64,000 bases of DNA. Source: Brasenia schreberi (Eukaryota > Streptophyta > Magnoliopsida > Nymphaeales > Cabombaceae). The position numbers and the translations under genes were made by a program. Within the stretch, counting starts at the first letter, position 1, and every line of letters begins with the position of its first letter. Below, in pieces: positions 41,668 to 52,540 of this stretch. Location of the stretch: positions 8,068,501 through 8,132,500 of the forward strand of contig JAYKKT010000064.1 of NCBI GenBank assembly GCA_036023115.1. The letters are read 5' to 3'. The notes beneath the pieces are model-generated. The model did not search any database and was not told the DNA's origin. It saw nothing but the letters and a program-made list of their open reading frames with translations.

Positions 41668-41760
41668 GAGAGTGTTAGCTCAATAGTAGGGCACTTTAGT
41701 GCCATTGTTGCTAGTAGGGAGTTCAACTCCTAGAGGGTGCATGTGCCATGGGGTTGGACT
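41668..41760 (+). mobile_element. tRNA-derived SINE head, member 1
   Basis: It contains an A-box-like TAGCTCAATAGTAGGG (41676-41691), a B-box GGAGTTCAACTCC (41718-41730) with spacing typical of RNA polymerase III promoters, and then 'gagggtgcatg'. The middle 'tgccattgttgctagtaggg' also occurs in variant form in the member at 50811. No clear tail or target duplication. Confidence 0.6.
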
Positions 41761-44260
41761 TAATTGTTAATTAATGTTTGTGGGGTTTAATTAAGACTAT
41801 GTAACATTAATTATATTTAGTTCATGATAATTATATCTAAATGCTTAATTTGTTATATTTTTTATAAAGGTAAAATTTCAAAGTGTTCAATTCATGTACG
41901 TGTGAGGAATTTGTGCACGTGAATATCGTTAGACATTCTTTAATATCATATTGATGGTTCCACGTGTCCTTTTATATAGATGGTAACTTAAACCTTAGTT
42001 CAAATAGCTTAGATAGAGCATGAAAGACACTACACATGTCGAGTTGGGTTAGGCTCAGGAATTATCTTTGGTATTACTTTTACACAAAAAGGTTCTGACG
42101 TATGCTCATATGACCTTTTCTAGGAAGACATGAAAACAATTATAGGGTGGATTCGAAGAGGCGCGACTTGTGGGGTGGATCCAATGAGATTCGTCTATTA
42201 TTTTTATTAAAAAACTTTATTAGGGCTCTTTAATAAGAAGTTACGTGAAACAAAAAAGTTGTGTGCTCTCTCTCCCTCTTGCTTTCCTATGATTGTGTGA
42301 CAGTGTTTTGCTCTCCAATCGGCTAGGCGACTGAGGCATGGTGGAAGATGACTTGAGTTGAGGTACGTGCACTCGTCGTGTGATAGTTTTATCCTAAAAG
42401 AAAGACATTAATACTTATGCATACTGATTTCTCTAAGGTAAGTTTGCAATCATGACTCAATCATATAAGTACTTTACTGATTTTTGCTTGTTTGCTTGGT
42501 TTGGTACGTTGTTTGCTTATAACCTTCTTTATATCTTTGCTTTGGGTTGATGTCATGTGAGTATGTTAATATTTGTTAAATATTATAAATGTATGCACGT
42601 AGCTCTACAGTTTTTTCTAACATTGGGTGTGTACATTACACTTCAACCTCTTCTTGTAACAAAAAAAATGTGAAGACTAATCAGTCTCATTAGATGCTAC
42701 GGCGATTGTGTGTTTGCATGTGCATGTTTGTGCATGCACTCTCATGAAAATGTGATGACTAATTGGTCCCAACAAATGCTAGGGTGATTTTGTGTGTGTG
42801 CATGGTGCATGTTTGTGTCTACACCCTCGCAAAAATGTGAAGACTTGGTTCGAAATTAAACGAATGATATAAGTTGGTGAGATTCCAGCACAAGATGTAA
42901 ACCCTGCATCGCAAACGTTAGTTAGCTTACCAATAGAAGTAGGTCCAGATTACCTGTTAATACATAAAAATATTATTTTTTCATTGTTCCTCACGTATTT
43001 TTTTTAATTTTCAAATAAGTTTTTCATTTGTGAATATCAACGACTACATGTGGGCGCCCGCAATAGTATATATATATATAAAGAGAGAAGGAGAGAGAGT
43101 AGTGTCTGCGTATGATTTTATTAAGATAGTTTTATTGTTCATTTTTTGAAATCAATGATAGATATTTGAATTACTTTTCATTTAATATAAAATAAAAAAA
43201 TTTATAATGATAAATTTAATTCATCACTAATGCAGATATATGAGTCATAAAAGTTTTTATGCAAGATTATGAAAATGCAAAACTAAGGTAGTGTCATGTC
43301 TTGACATATGAGTCTACTTTTTACCATGCCTAGGACCTAGGCGTACAGATCGATAGCTGATATCATGTCACATATCATTTAACATATGATTCTCTCGCAC
43401 ACATGCACACACGCACACACACACACACGCAAGTATGCACAATATATTAAAATAAGGCTACCTACATGCAGTGGAGATGTACCATTCATGTTATCGAAGC
43501 ACTTGGTATTATGGACATAAACCTTTCGCCAGCCATAACTACTTATTGAGGCTGGCTGTGGTTTTCATTTAGAGAGAGAGTGAGAGCTTGTGTACTGCAT
43601 GCTTAGTTGTTCTTCCTTTTCTTTTTTCTTTTTTAAGAGAATATCTCAGTTGTTAGTGCTGATTTAAAATATAAATCAAGTTCATTTTTTTCTTATTCCA
43701 GTAAGTTAGATAGCTAGCTAGATCAGTATGGCACGAAGTCCATCAGGCAATAATTTGACTCCATTGTTGATATTATTCATTTGTGATGCATAAATGCTGC
43801 ATTTGTATTATAGCATACATCGAGCTTCATTCTCTAGTAAGTGAATGCTGTTACTCCCCCCTATTTTTCTTTCCTTTTATTAATTCAAATCATAATTCAC
43901 TGAATTTGGCATTTTTTTTCTTAATGTATGATCATCCCCCTGTTTATTAAGTTAATCTAGAAGAATACTCCATTTTTCAAGAAATGTTTGATAGTAAAAT
44001 TAAGTTTGAGAATGCTCTGGCTACAAGAAAAATTAAAACTAAATTGAGCGTACAACAAAATTTACACACACATGCTTGCATGCACTCACACATATCAATA
44101 AGCATTTTATATAAATTTCAACCTTTCAATTTCTTCCATACTCTCTCTTGGAACCTTGGATAGAATTGAAGAATTGTTGCTTATATCTTCTAAGCTACTT
44201 GGAGTGGCTCTTCATCCATATCTAGGTTTGCATTTCCATCTTATAAAAGAATATGAAAAT
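41761..44260. other. AT-rich intergenic DNA
   Basis: No gene recognised. It includes a two-unit tandem repeat at 42662-42835 and CA-rich tracts near 43396-43440. Confidence 0.45.
42662..42835. repeat. Two tandem ~84-bp repeats
   Basis: Each unit begins AAAATGTGA(A/T)GACTAAT and runs through 'atgctac/agg', 'gatt-tgtgtg' and 'gtgcatgtttgtg' to 'ctc-c'. The starting phrase occurs again at 41648 and 42825, suggesting a once longer array or a repeat end. Confidence 0.7.
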
Positions 44261-44261
44261 A

Positions 44262-44560
44262 GCAAATCTTAGACCGGTTTGGAATCGGTCAAGCGGTTTG
44301 AACTAGAACCACACCACTAGCAAAACCGGCCGAAGCGGTCCTGGAACCGGAACTGTAAAAACCGGTTTGAACTGGCGATTTCAAACCGCCACTTATTAAG
44401 CTTTATATATTTTTCCTAACATCCATTATCACATGTTGATTGGTCGCTCAATGGTAAGAAGTATCCTATTGTTGAGCTCGATGAGGAATTCAAAACCGAG
44501 GCCGCAAGATGGTTTGGTTCTGGTTCTTGATTCCATGTAACCCGAAACCGAACATGTCTA
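44262..44560. repeat. GGTTC/GAACC-rich dispersed repeat patch
   Basis: Same word composition as 35340-35640 (AACCGG, CGGTTTG, GGTTCTGG). No open frame. Confidence 0.5.
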
Positions 44561-44751
44561 GTCGATCCCCTTCACGTAGGCTAACTTGATAAGATGGTTG
44601 AGAAAAGTTCACTCTAGCCTTTCTCACTTGCGTATCGTTGTCCGTAAAGACAATAGATCGAGTTTGTTCTTTCTTTTACACTCCACGCATCGAACAACAC
44701 GATACTGAAAATTAAGTTTTTATTTTATATATATAATAAAAAATAATATAA

Positions 44752-44856
44752 CTTATATTGAATTAATTGTTAACACAACACATAATCGAGTTGTATGAAA
44801 ACAAACAAATTTATATAGATAATCTCATATACGAGAAAAGACTTAAGTGTTGTTGA
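44752..44856 (+). mobile_element. Very old 3'-end fragment of an RTE LINE
   Basis: Order and spacing match the LINE terminus in degraded form: 'aattgttaacacaacacat' for the 'aactgctaacatggcacac' block, then 'gtatgaaaacaaa', then 'tatacgagaaaagacttaag' and TTGTTG. Confidence 0.6.
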
Positions 44857-45349
44857 TATACGTAGAGAGAGGAAGAGAAAGAAAGAGATTGGATAATGAA
44901 CACAAGTGATCTTGTTCACTCATAATCGATCGTTCTTTTTAAGAAGCATGAATGTAATAATATTTCTTTTGGTTTGAAAACCTTAGATTTTTTTGTGAAT
45001 CAAGACATGTACAGATTTCTTTTTTCCTCTCTATATTAGATATGTACAAATCATGTTAAATTATCCAATCATTTTAACATTCTTATGAAGAAGATGAAGG
45101 GTTAAAATAAAAAAAATGGTAAACAAATTAATTTTGTTTCGTTTATCTCCACCACTAATTTCTTTGACCGAAAAACTTGAAATCTTTGAGAAAAAACACG
45201 AGCAGGTCGGTTCATTTACTAGTCCTGCTAAGTACGAAATGGAATGTGAGAGAGAGAGAGATGCAGTAAAGAAGGAAGACATCTTAAAGCATTCCTCATC
45301 AGTGAGCACCAGTTAATTTCAGTACTTCTGAAATTAAATAAGAAAAAAA

Positions 45350-45359
45350 GAATATTTAA
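45350..45359 (+). promoter_or_regulatory. Possible TATA box of the BIG GRAIN 1-like gene
   Basis: GAATATTTAAG about 245 bases before the ATG, in an otherwise G/C-poor stretch and followed by a more mixed leader. Position only; modest support. Confidence 0.35.
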
Positions 45360-45487
45360 GGCACGGCTCGTACTCGAAGAGAAGCCTCCCTGTCTCGTCG
45401 TTCCTCATTCCATTGATTCCCATTCCTAAACATCGTCGCTCTGCAAGCTTTTGATTCTCCCCCACAGGCCACCATCATCATTTTCAT

Positions 45488-45490
<3 letters not shown>

Positions 45491-45520
<30 letters not shown>
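45491..45520. repeat. (CT)n tract in the leader of the BIG GRAIN 1-like gene
   Basis: About 15 CT units, 79 bases upstream of the chosen ATG. CT-rich leaders are common in plant genes. Confidence 0.85.
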
Positions 45521-45522
<2 letters not shown>

Positions 45523-45598
45523 GAAGACACGATCATCACTTTCAACATCCTTTGTGTTGTGTGTGTTAAGAGAACCAGAAGTGTATAATTTAGTGAAG

Positions 45599-46789
45599 AT
45601 GGAAAGGTGGAAGAAGGGATTGCAGGAAGAAAGATTTCCCAAGAACCCATCTTTCTCCTCTGCTGTCCTTGACTCAATCTACAGATCCACTGACGACGAA
45701 GACGGTGCCGGCGACCTTTTTCTCTACAGGAAAACCACCACCATGAGAGAGAGAATCTACAAAGACGAACGTAGTGCTAAGCGAGCCTCACGCATCGATA
45801 AGTGGACGTCCCACGAGAAGAAAGCAGCCGCCGAGAAGCTCGCCCTCCGCCGGAAAGCGTCCGAAATTGGCCTCCTCGACGCCGGACGACAGCCTCCCAC
45901 CAGCCGCAACTCCATCACCGCCTTTTCCAAGCCCTACTCGGTTTTGTTACCGGGACGGCGAAACTCCTCCGAGATCGATTCCGTTTCGTTCCGGGGAGGG
46001 GCAAAGCCGCACTATCACCATCCTCCTCCAGTGGTCATTCCGCCGAAGAACACCAATACGGCAAAGTGCGATCTCTTATACGGAAGAAAGCCAGAGGAAT
46101 TCGCGAAGAACAGAGGAATTCGATCTTCTTCAGCGATGGCTACGTCGACGAAGCTCTTCAACGACGTGAAGAAGCCAAAGCAACCGATTTCTCCGGGTAC
46201 TCGGATCGCCAATTTCCTCAGTTCCCTCTTCTCCACGGGGAAGAAGGCTAGATTCTCATCGTTCCGGCTGCTGACCGAGCCTCCATCTCCCTTCTTCCCG
46301 AATTCCGGCGATGTCACGACTCGCTCGTGGTCGTCGACGGCGACAACGACCAGTACGAAATCGTCGAAGTCGTGCCTGAGCAAGAGTTCTGCAGCGTCGA
46401 CGGTCAGGAATGACGGGGTTAGGAGATCCGTTCGGTTCTACCCGATGAGCGTCATCGTCGGCGAGGACTCCCGGTCATGCGGCCACAAGTCCATCGACGT
46501 TGACAGCGAGGAAACGGCGATGGTGGCTCCATTAATGAGTGAGAGAGTGAGAACGAGAGCAAGAGATTATGAAGGCACGCCCGCATCTTTGGTTCTCAAA
46601 CTTTCGCCCAGGAGCGAACGCTTCGGAGGCCATGAAGAGGAAGATGATGATGATGACATGGCGAGCGATGCGAGCTCGGATTTGTTTGAGTTGGAGAATC
46701 TGATGGTTGTGGGGATGAGAGAACTTCCCGTCTATGAGACCACCGACGTCCACACCAACCACGCCATTGCCAAAGGGTTAATTGCGTAA
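45599..46789 (+). CDS. BIG GRAIN 1-like protein
   Basis: 396 residues, single exon. The family was defined by rice BIG GRAIN 1, a membrane-associated positive regulator of auxin response and organ size; the biochemical activity is unknown. Motifs: MERW start; NPSFSSAVLDSIYRS (16-30); a basic, Lys/Arg-rich stretch (50-90); PISPGTRIANFLSSLFS (196-212); RRSVRFYPMSVIVGEDSRSCGHK (275-297); acidic run EEEDDDDD (346-353); ASDASSDLFELENL (355-368); ELPVYETT (375-382). The start is the Met of MERWKKG, which fits the family. An in-frame Met 15 codons upstream (45554) gives a non-family prefix. No signal peptide or obvious transmembrane helix is seen. An AATAAA polyadenylation signal follows. The region is much more GC-rich than its surroundings, and the frame is undamaged. 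Confidence 0.92.
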   Translation: MERWKKGLQEERFPKNPSFSSAVLDSIYRSTDDEDGAGDLFLYRKTTTMRERIYKDERSAKRASRIDKWTSHEKKAAAEKLALRRKASEIGLLDAGRQPPTSRNSITAFSKPYSVLLPGRRNSSEIDSVSFRGGAKPHYHHPPPVVIPPKNTNTAKCDLLYGRKPEEFAKNRGIRSSSAMATSTKLFNDVKKPKQPISPGTRIANFLSSLFSTGKKARFSSFRLLTEPPSPFFPNSGDVTTRSWSSTATTTSTKSSKSCLSKSSAASTVRNDGVRRSVRFYPMSVIVGEDSRSCGHKSIDVDSEETAMVAPLMSERVRTRARDYEGTPASLVLKLSPRSERFGGHEEEDDDDDMASDASSDLFELENLMVVGMRELPVYETTDVHTNHAIAKGLIA

Positions 46790-46882
46790 TATTTGGCTTT
46801 CTCTAACGTCTCACCTTTTTTTTTTTCTTTCTTTTTCGGTTCTCCTGCTGAACTCTTAATGTCTGGTTCTGGAGACTTCGGT

Positions 46883-46888
46883 AATAAA
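46883..46888 (+). terminator. Polyadenylation signal of the BIG GRAIN 1-like gene
   Basis: AATAAA 94 bases after the stop codon, in a T-rich 3' region. Confidence 0.6.
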
Positions 46889-47228
46889 ATGGAAATGTTT
46901 CTATCTTTCTTAAGAAATATATTTTAGGTTATTTTCTCGAGAAAGGGGTTTCAGTTCAGTTTATATTTTTTTTATTTGAAATTCTACTTTAACAATTTAG
47001 ATTGAATTGGTATGAGAATGAATGTTATTTAATACACATAAATATATTAAATACGATGAGAGATAGATGCCTTGCCATCAGCGAATTGATCGCATGAATG
47101 GTAATAATGATCGTAAAAACTATATAGTATATATATATATAGAACATTTAATGGTTCGGTTAACCGTTGATCATTCAATTACATGTTATCCACTGTTTTA
47201 GTGTTTGTGCGTATGTATATATATATAG

Positions 47229-47796
47229 TCCAAAACTACCATGAACTATGGTTTTTCATTGTTATTAATTTGGTCTCTCATTACTAAGAGCGTCATTAAT
47301 AAATGATGTGGAAGACGGATTTAAGGTTGATGTGGTCGTTGACTCAAACAATCACATTATTATTAAATATTAAGAATACGTAGTATTATTTAACTTTACA
47401 TTTAAATTTAATTAATTTTTAAGTATTATTAAACATTAAATTAAATTTTAATATAAATTTAATATTACAGTAATTAATAATATTGGAGAATATCTAATAT
47501 TATCTAATGTTTAAATTTAAATTTAATTAATATTAAAGTATTATTAAAATTTACATTAAATGTTAAGATAAATTTGGAATTATTAAATTTAGTACATGAT
47601 AATTAATAATATTAAAGAATACTTAATATTAATTAATATTTAAATATAATAATAAATATAAGCTAATATGGCATCTTATGATATAGTGGGTGATGTGATA
47701 ATTGATGTATCATATCGAATTAAGGTAATAAAGTTACACATTTGAACTAAGATGATAAACTTCAAAAACCAAATGATAGCTCATAATAGTTTTGAA
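47229..47796. mobile_element. MITE-like element with diverged inverted ends
   Basis: The left end reads CCAAAACTACCATGAACTATGG. The right end, reversed, reads TCAAAACTATTATGAGCTATC followed by GGTTTTTG. The interior (47350-47650) is extremely AT-rich and partly self-repeating, with 'gatgtgg' words inside each end. No coding sequence. The layout fits a miniature inverted-repeat element; the superfamily is not assigned. Confidence 0.55.
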
Positions 47797-47799
47797 GCA

Positions 47800-48212
47800 A
47801 CATCAATCAAATAAAAAACTCAAAAATCTTAAAGTACTTTCATCAAGTCTTTACCTCCTTTACCGTCTTCTCTTCTTCCTTTCTCCGTGCAAATTTCCAA
47901 ATCGATCTTTTTAACACTTCTTTAGAAAATGCCACTAGCCTAAGGATTGTTGAAGAAAAGGTAGAACACGATCTCCATTTTCTGAAGCTGACCAAGTAGA
48001 AAACAAGATCCCACTTAGTATAGGATAAACTTTGTTAAAGACTCCATACACACACAGTGGGTGCGCATGAGCTAGCCCTAACTCCGAGTTAAGTGATATC
48101 ACCATTATTAAATTTTACTACATGATACAAAAGGCAGTACTAACCTTGTGAAAACTAGTAACTTGGAAGTAATTATATAGTTCAGCTAGCCTAGCTTCTT
48201 CCACCTTTCATT

Positions 48213-48247
<35 letters not shown>

Positions 48248-49187
48248 GAGAGAGAGAAAGAGAGTAAAAATGAGACATGAGTATACACTATCAAGAATAT
48301 ATATAGAGAGAGAGTGGTTTGCATGATTCTACTAATCTAACCAACCGATGCCCTTTTCTACCATCTTCTACTACTCTTCCATTCTTCAAAATTACCTTTC
48401 ATCCATTATATCACTATTGTACCATCAAAACCACCTCTATATATAAATATTTAAAATTTTAAGCACAGACCACATAATTTTAACTAATGAAGAGCAATTT
48501 TCGACTCTTCTACTACCCATGTTGACAGTTTTAACTAGTGAAGAGCAATTTTAAACACGAAAAGAGAATTGAAAAGTGATAAAATGTAGTGATCATTCAT
48601 TAGATTGTTGTAACCATGCAAACCGCATAATTGAACACAGACCGCTCCTCTCATATGTATATATATAGATAGATAGATAGATAGGTAGGTAGCTATGCAT
48701 ATATTTAAGTTTTTTATATCTAATAACAGACCGAAAGGAAGTTTCCTTTAAAGCAAACTAGATTACTTTGGAGCACACTGACACCACTCGTTTCCTTCTA
48801 TGGAAGGGAACCCGCCCACAGAGCTTTTCGATTCTTCTTTTGTGACAAAGAAGAGGAATATAGGGTTCACTGCACGCACGGTTGGTAAAGGCGAAGGGAC
48901 GCCCCTAATGATGTGGGGCCTTGGAATAATATATTATAACCCCAAGCCTAGTGGCTTACCCACTTGGCATTGACTGAACCCGGCGATTCCCGTCTTGATC
49001 AAGCGTCCGTGCGGTGCTTTATTTAATTGCATGATTTTGGCTTCTAGCAGCGGGCGTGCACAAATTAATACAAGACAATGCAATATCAAGGCCCTCTAGA
49101 GTCTCTTTCAAGTTGGTGATTGGCTGGTTGGTTCATGCAAGCTGGGCCTGCACCTCTTCCGGACCCCTCTTCCTCCTACTCCTTTGC
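47800..49187. other. AT-rich intergenic DNA
   Basis: No gene recognised. Short CA/TA/GA simple-sequence tracts occur near 48215-48260, and a possible LINE tail scrap at 48008-48035 is too short to call. Confidence 0.4.
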
Positions 49188-49300
49188 TTTTTTTTCTTCA
49201 TAAAAGAAGTTTGAAGCCTGCACCTCCCCCCAGGAGTCGAACTCCCCACCAAGAGAAAGGTTTATTACATGGATGTGTGGCTAAGCAAGAATCAACCCAT
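49188..49300 (-). mobile_element. tRNA-derived SINE, member 3 (minus strand)
   Basis: On the minus strand: 'ttggtggggagttcgactcc' (B-box GGAGTTCGACTCC complementing 49233-49245), 'ggtgcaggcttc', 'cttcttttatgaag', then an A-rich tail. The same order occurs in the member at 50811. The A-box region is badly decayed. Confidence 0.5.
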
Positions 49301-49344
49301 AAAGACTACTACACAAGATAAATATGCCACCCATAAAGGTAAAT

Positions 49345-49383
49345 AACACTATGGCGGTACAAGCATTTATTTGAAAGTACAAT

Positions 49384-49425
<42 letters not shown>

Positions 49426-49573
49426 CATACATACATATATATACATATATATATATATATATAGAGAGAGAGAAAGATACTGTCCAAAGAAAGCCGTGGT
49501 AGTAGTAGTAGAGGTTGCTTGTATCATAAAACAGAAGGAAAGAGATCAAGTGAAGTTTTTTTTGTGTACGCAT

Positions 49574-49608
<35 letters not shown>

Positions 49609-49661
49609 ATATAACACTATGGTGGTACAAGCATTTATTTGGACGTACAATTCTCTCTCTC

Positions 49662-49708
<47 letters not shown>

Positions 49709-49821
49709 ATATATAGAGAGAGAAAGATACTTCCCAAAGAAAGACGTTGTAATTGTAGTAGAGGTTGCTTGTATCATAAAATAGAAGGAAAGAGATCAAG
49801 TGAAGTTTTTTTTGTGTATGC

Positions 49822-49890
<69 letters not shown>
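49345..49890. repeat. Two-unit 268-bp tandem duplication rich in microsatellites
   Basis: Unit 1 (49345-49612) and unit 2 (from 49613) both contain, in order, 'aacactatgg-ggtacaagc', a CT/TA/GA compound microsatellite, 'gaaagatact-tcc', 'gtagaggttgcttgtatcat' and 'agagatcaagtgaag', then TA/TG runs. The unique parts differ by only a few bases while the dinucleotide runs differ in length. Confidence 0.9.
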
Positions 49891-49892
<2 letters not shown>

Positions 49893-50228
49893 ATATGTAT
49901 GTATATAGAGAGAGTATAGTCCATGCATACACTCATTTATACTCTAATCTTCTTAAAGATATCAATAGTTCTATCTTTAATATTAAGTGTTGAAATCTTT
50001 AAAGCAAAAAAATGAATAGTAACAAGTGCATTTAATGTATCCAAAAAGTAACAAAGTATTTTTTATAATTTAAATTTCACTTGTCAATCTCAATCAACTA
50101 ACTATTAAAACCTTTGAGAATGTTTAGGCATGAATGAATGTGTGCATGGACTAATTTCTCTCTATATATACATATATATATATATATAAAGAATGTTTGA
50201 GAACAAATGGATGTATATATTTAACATG

Positions 50229-50282
<54 letters not shown>
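50229..50282. repeat. (TA)n microsatellite
   Basis: Perfect TA run of about 54 bp. Confidence 0.95.
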
Positions 50283-50285
<3 letters not shown>

Positions 50286-50810
50286 GAAAACTAGATCTTG
50301 CTCATTCATTACTTTTTGACTTTTGTAAGTTTTTAAAGTATTTAAATAAACAAAAACCAATATTATTATACTCATGTCTACTAAAAGCAATGAGTTGATG
50401 CGAGTGAACAACTTTAGCGATTAACATGAACCAATATATAAATGTGTGTGATCTAACGAGAAAGAGGCGACTCAAGTGACGTGCCCCTCTATTCGCTACA
50501 AATCGGCTAACGCAGAGCATTTTCCTTTTCGAGATTGATAGTGTTCAAATGCTATTGAGAAACATTCCGCATATTGAGTGTAGCTATGTTGGAGATAGAC
50601 GCTGAAGCTTCTTCAATTCAAAACTAGTATCCATTTGAGGCTTTCAGTTCGGTTAACTCATGGGTTTTCATCTCTATTTTTAAGCTGAGAAGAACATGAT
50701 TTGAAAAATTGAGCTTGATACAAACATTCATCTTATTGTCTTTCCTTCTTCTTCTTCTTTTAACACCCACTCACGTAACAATGGCCTTAGAGCGCCATGC
50801 CGTTGAGCTA
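50283..50810. other. Intergenic DNA
   Basis: No gene recognised. Confidence 0.4.
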
Positions 50811-50920
50811 AAGTGCATGAGCTCAACAACAGGGCTCTTTCTTGCCATTGCTGCTGGTGGGGAGTTCGACTCCGAGAATGCATGTTAGGCCTCAGTCTCC
50901 TCTTATAACAAAAAAAAATG
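50811..50920 (+). mobile_element. tRNA-derived SINE, member 2
   Basis: A-box-like TGAGCTCAACAACAGGG (50819 onward), B-box GGAGTTCGACTCC (50861-50873) and an A-rich tail at about 50909-50919. The same middle phrase 'gccattgctgctggtgggg' recurs in variant form at 41700-41719. Member 3 on the other strand at 49188 shares its B-box and tail region. Confidence 0.65.
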
Positions 50921-51289
50921 CAAGAAAAAATCCAAGAAAACGAGAAATCATGGGATATTGATGGCATTGAATTTTGTCTGAAGCACCCGTTGAGTTGAGC
51001 TCACTTTCAGTGCCAGGCTTGGTCCGTCCAAGTGTGGAGTGGGTTCATGAGGTCACTGCCTTGCTTTATGAACATGCATCACGTGCAGAGACTCCTTACA
51101 ATCTATGCTCTGCACGCTGCTTCCCTTCTCCTTTTCTTCACTTTGGTGCTCAACTGCTTTGCATCGATGGTGATTTTTCTTAAATTAATTTATATCTAAA
51201 GTAAGATGCAATTTTAACTTTCTTAGGTAAGCACAAAGTTAATTTTCTTAGTTAAGCACAAAGAAGAACTTCTATTGACGGGTTGGAGT

Positions 51290-51470
51290 GGACATGACCA
51301 GTCCGAACTGGTGGTTTTAAACGGTTCTCGGTTCTAAGTTCAGATTCCAATGGTTTCAGTTCAAATCAATTCATGGTCCAGTTATGTTTCGATTGGAACA
51401 CCAAGTCGGTTTAGAACCGGTCATGGCTATGTTCACCTACAACAGCATAAAGAAACCCGGTTATTGTATT
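51290..51470. repeat. GGTTC/GAACC-rich dispersed repeat patch
   Basis: As at 35340-35640, here edged by 'gtggacatgaccagtccgaa' and 'aaccggtcatggc'. Confidence 0.5.
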
Positions 51471-52083
51471 TCAGGTCGTATAATCTTCAAACCATCTTTT
51501 AAACATAAGTTAAATGCATGACAACCACATCTAATATAAAAAATTTACGTCCTAAAATACATTGATATATTCTTTGTAATTTAGAAATAACACATATATT
51601 TGTAACAATATTATCAAGTAAAATTGAAAAACTTTTATAAGATAATTGATACTTTTAAAAACTAATTTTAACATATAGTAAATATTTTCTGCTGTGTATG
51701 ATTTATCAAAACAATAAAATGAAAGAAGGTATTTTTAAATTGACCAACTCTCGTCTATCCAGTAAACAATAACACTAATATATGCATGCAACTGCCAATT
51801 ATCAGTCTATATATCATCACATAGTAATACACTATGCTCAAATGAACAAAAAAAAAGCTAACTCTTTTTTATCTTTATATAATTTACAAATATATATACT
51901 AACCGATTACTTGGAAATAGGTTTAGGAAACGGATTATGAATAATTTTTATGTAATCAACAAATCCAAGTTTTTGACCAAAATTAAAAAAAAGATATACT
52001 ACAGAAACAAAATGAGCAAATTCTTCTCTATTTTAAGTGGAGTTGTAGTGAAAAAGCATCGTAAAAGCATATCCACTAAGAGA
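51471..52083. other. AT-rich intergenic DNA
   Basis: No gene recognised. It may include decayed downstream parts of the hAT-like gene that reads leftward from 52500, but I see no conserved transposase motif. Confidence 0.35.
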
Positions 52084-52500
52084 TTAACTTCTCTGCGAAT
52101 GAAATTGAGTTTGATAAACATCTAAACCTATTATTGTTGAATGTTTTTTCATAACATGATTTCCTAGTATGCCATAACCATCTTTTGACTTAAAATTATA
52201 TACTTTATCAAAGTAGTTGCACTTCACTTGATTCACAATGTTGTGTTTATCATATAATTTTATAAAGTGAATTTTAAATAAATCCAATACCTATGACTTA
52301 GCTTTTGTAGGGCGTCCTCCAACTGTAAGTTGTATTTGTTGAACTTCGAGCGACAAAATGGTTTCATGCATAAATGATACATTAGTACTTATACCACTAC
52401 TTATATCTATTGTGCTTTCTTGACTAAGTGGTATTGGCATCATAAGCCTTTGAGGATTCTATCCAAAACGACTTTTGTTTTGTTTTTGAAACTAGAAGAA
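52084..52500 (-). pseudogene. hAT-type transposase N-terminus (BED zinc finger), degenerate
   Basis: Minus-strand reading with SGISTNVSFMHETILSLEV, then GGRPTKAKS, an in-frame TAG, and LDLFKIHFIKLY...NQVKCNYFDKVYNFKSKDGYG and ILGNHVMKKHSTIIGL. The spacing matches the BED DNA-binding finger at the N-terminus of plant hAT transposases and their domesticated relatives (C-x2-C, basic aromatic stretch, H-x4-H). The second cysteine is replaced by Phe (CNYF for CxxC). No catalytic core is found downstream. Confidence 0.65.
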
Positions 52501-52540
52501 CCATCATCACGGTAAGCTATTCACTTAATAAAAACAACTA

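Noticed and set aside
45554..45598. Upstream in-frame Met as start of the BIG GRAIN 1-like protein
   Set aside because: The 15-residue prefix is not family-like, while MERW at 45599 fits family N-termini.
45774..46383. Alternative frames of 122-149 codons in both strands of the BIG GRAIN 1-like gene
   Set aside because: Shadows caused by high GC content; no conserved motifs.
48008..48035. Possible LINE tail scrap ('cccacttagtataggataaac')
   Set aside because: Under 30 bp with several mismatches; could be chance.
49345..49890. CRISPR-like direct repeats
   Set aside because: Only two long units with internal microsatellites in a plant nuclear context; no short regular repeat-spacer pattern anywhere in the window.
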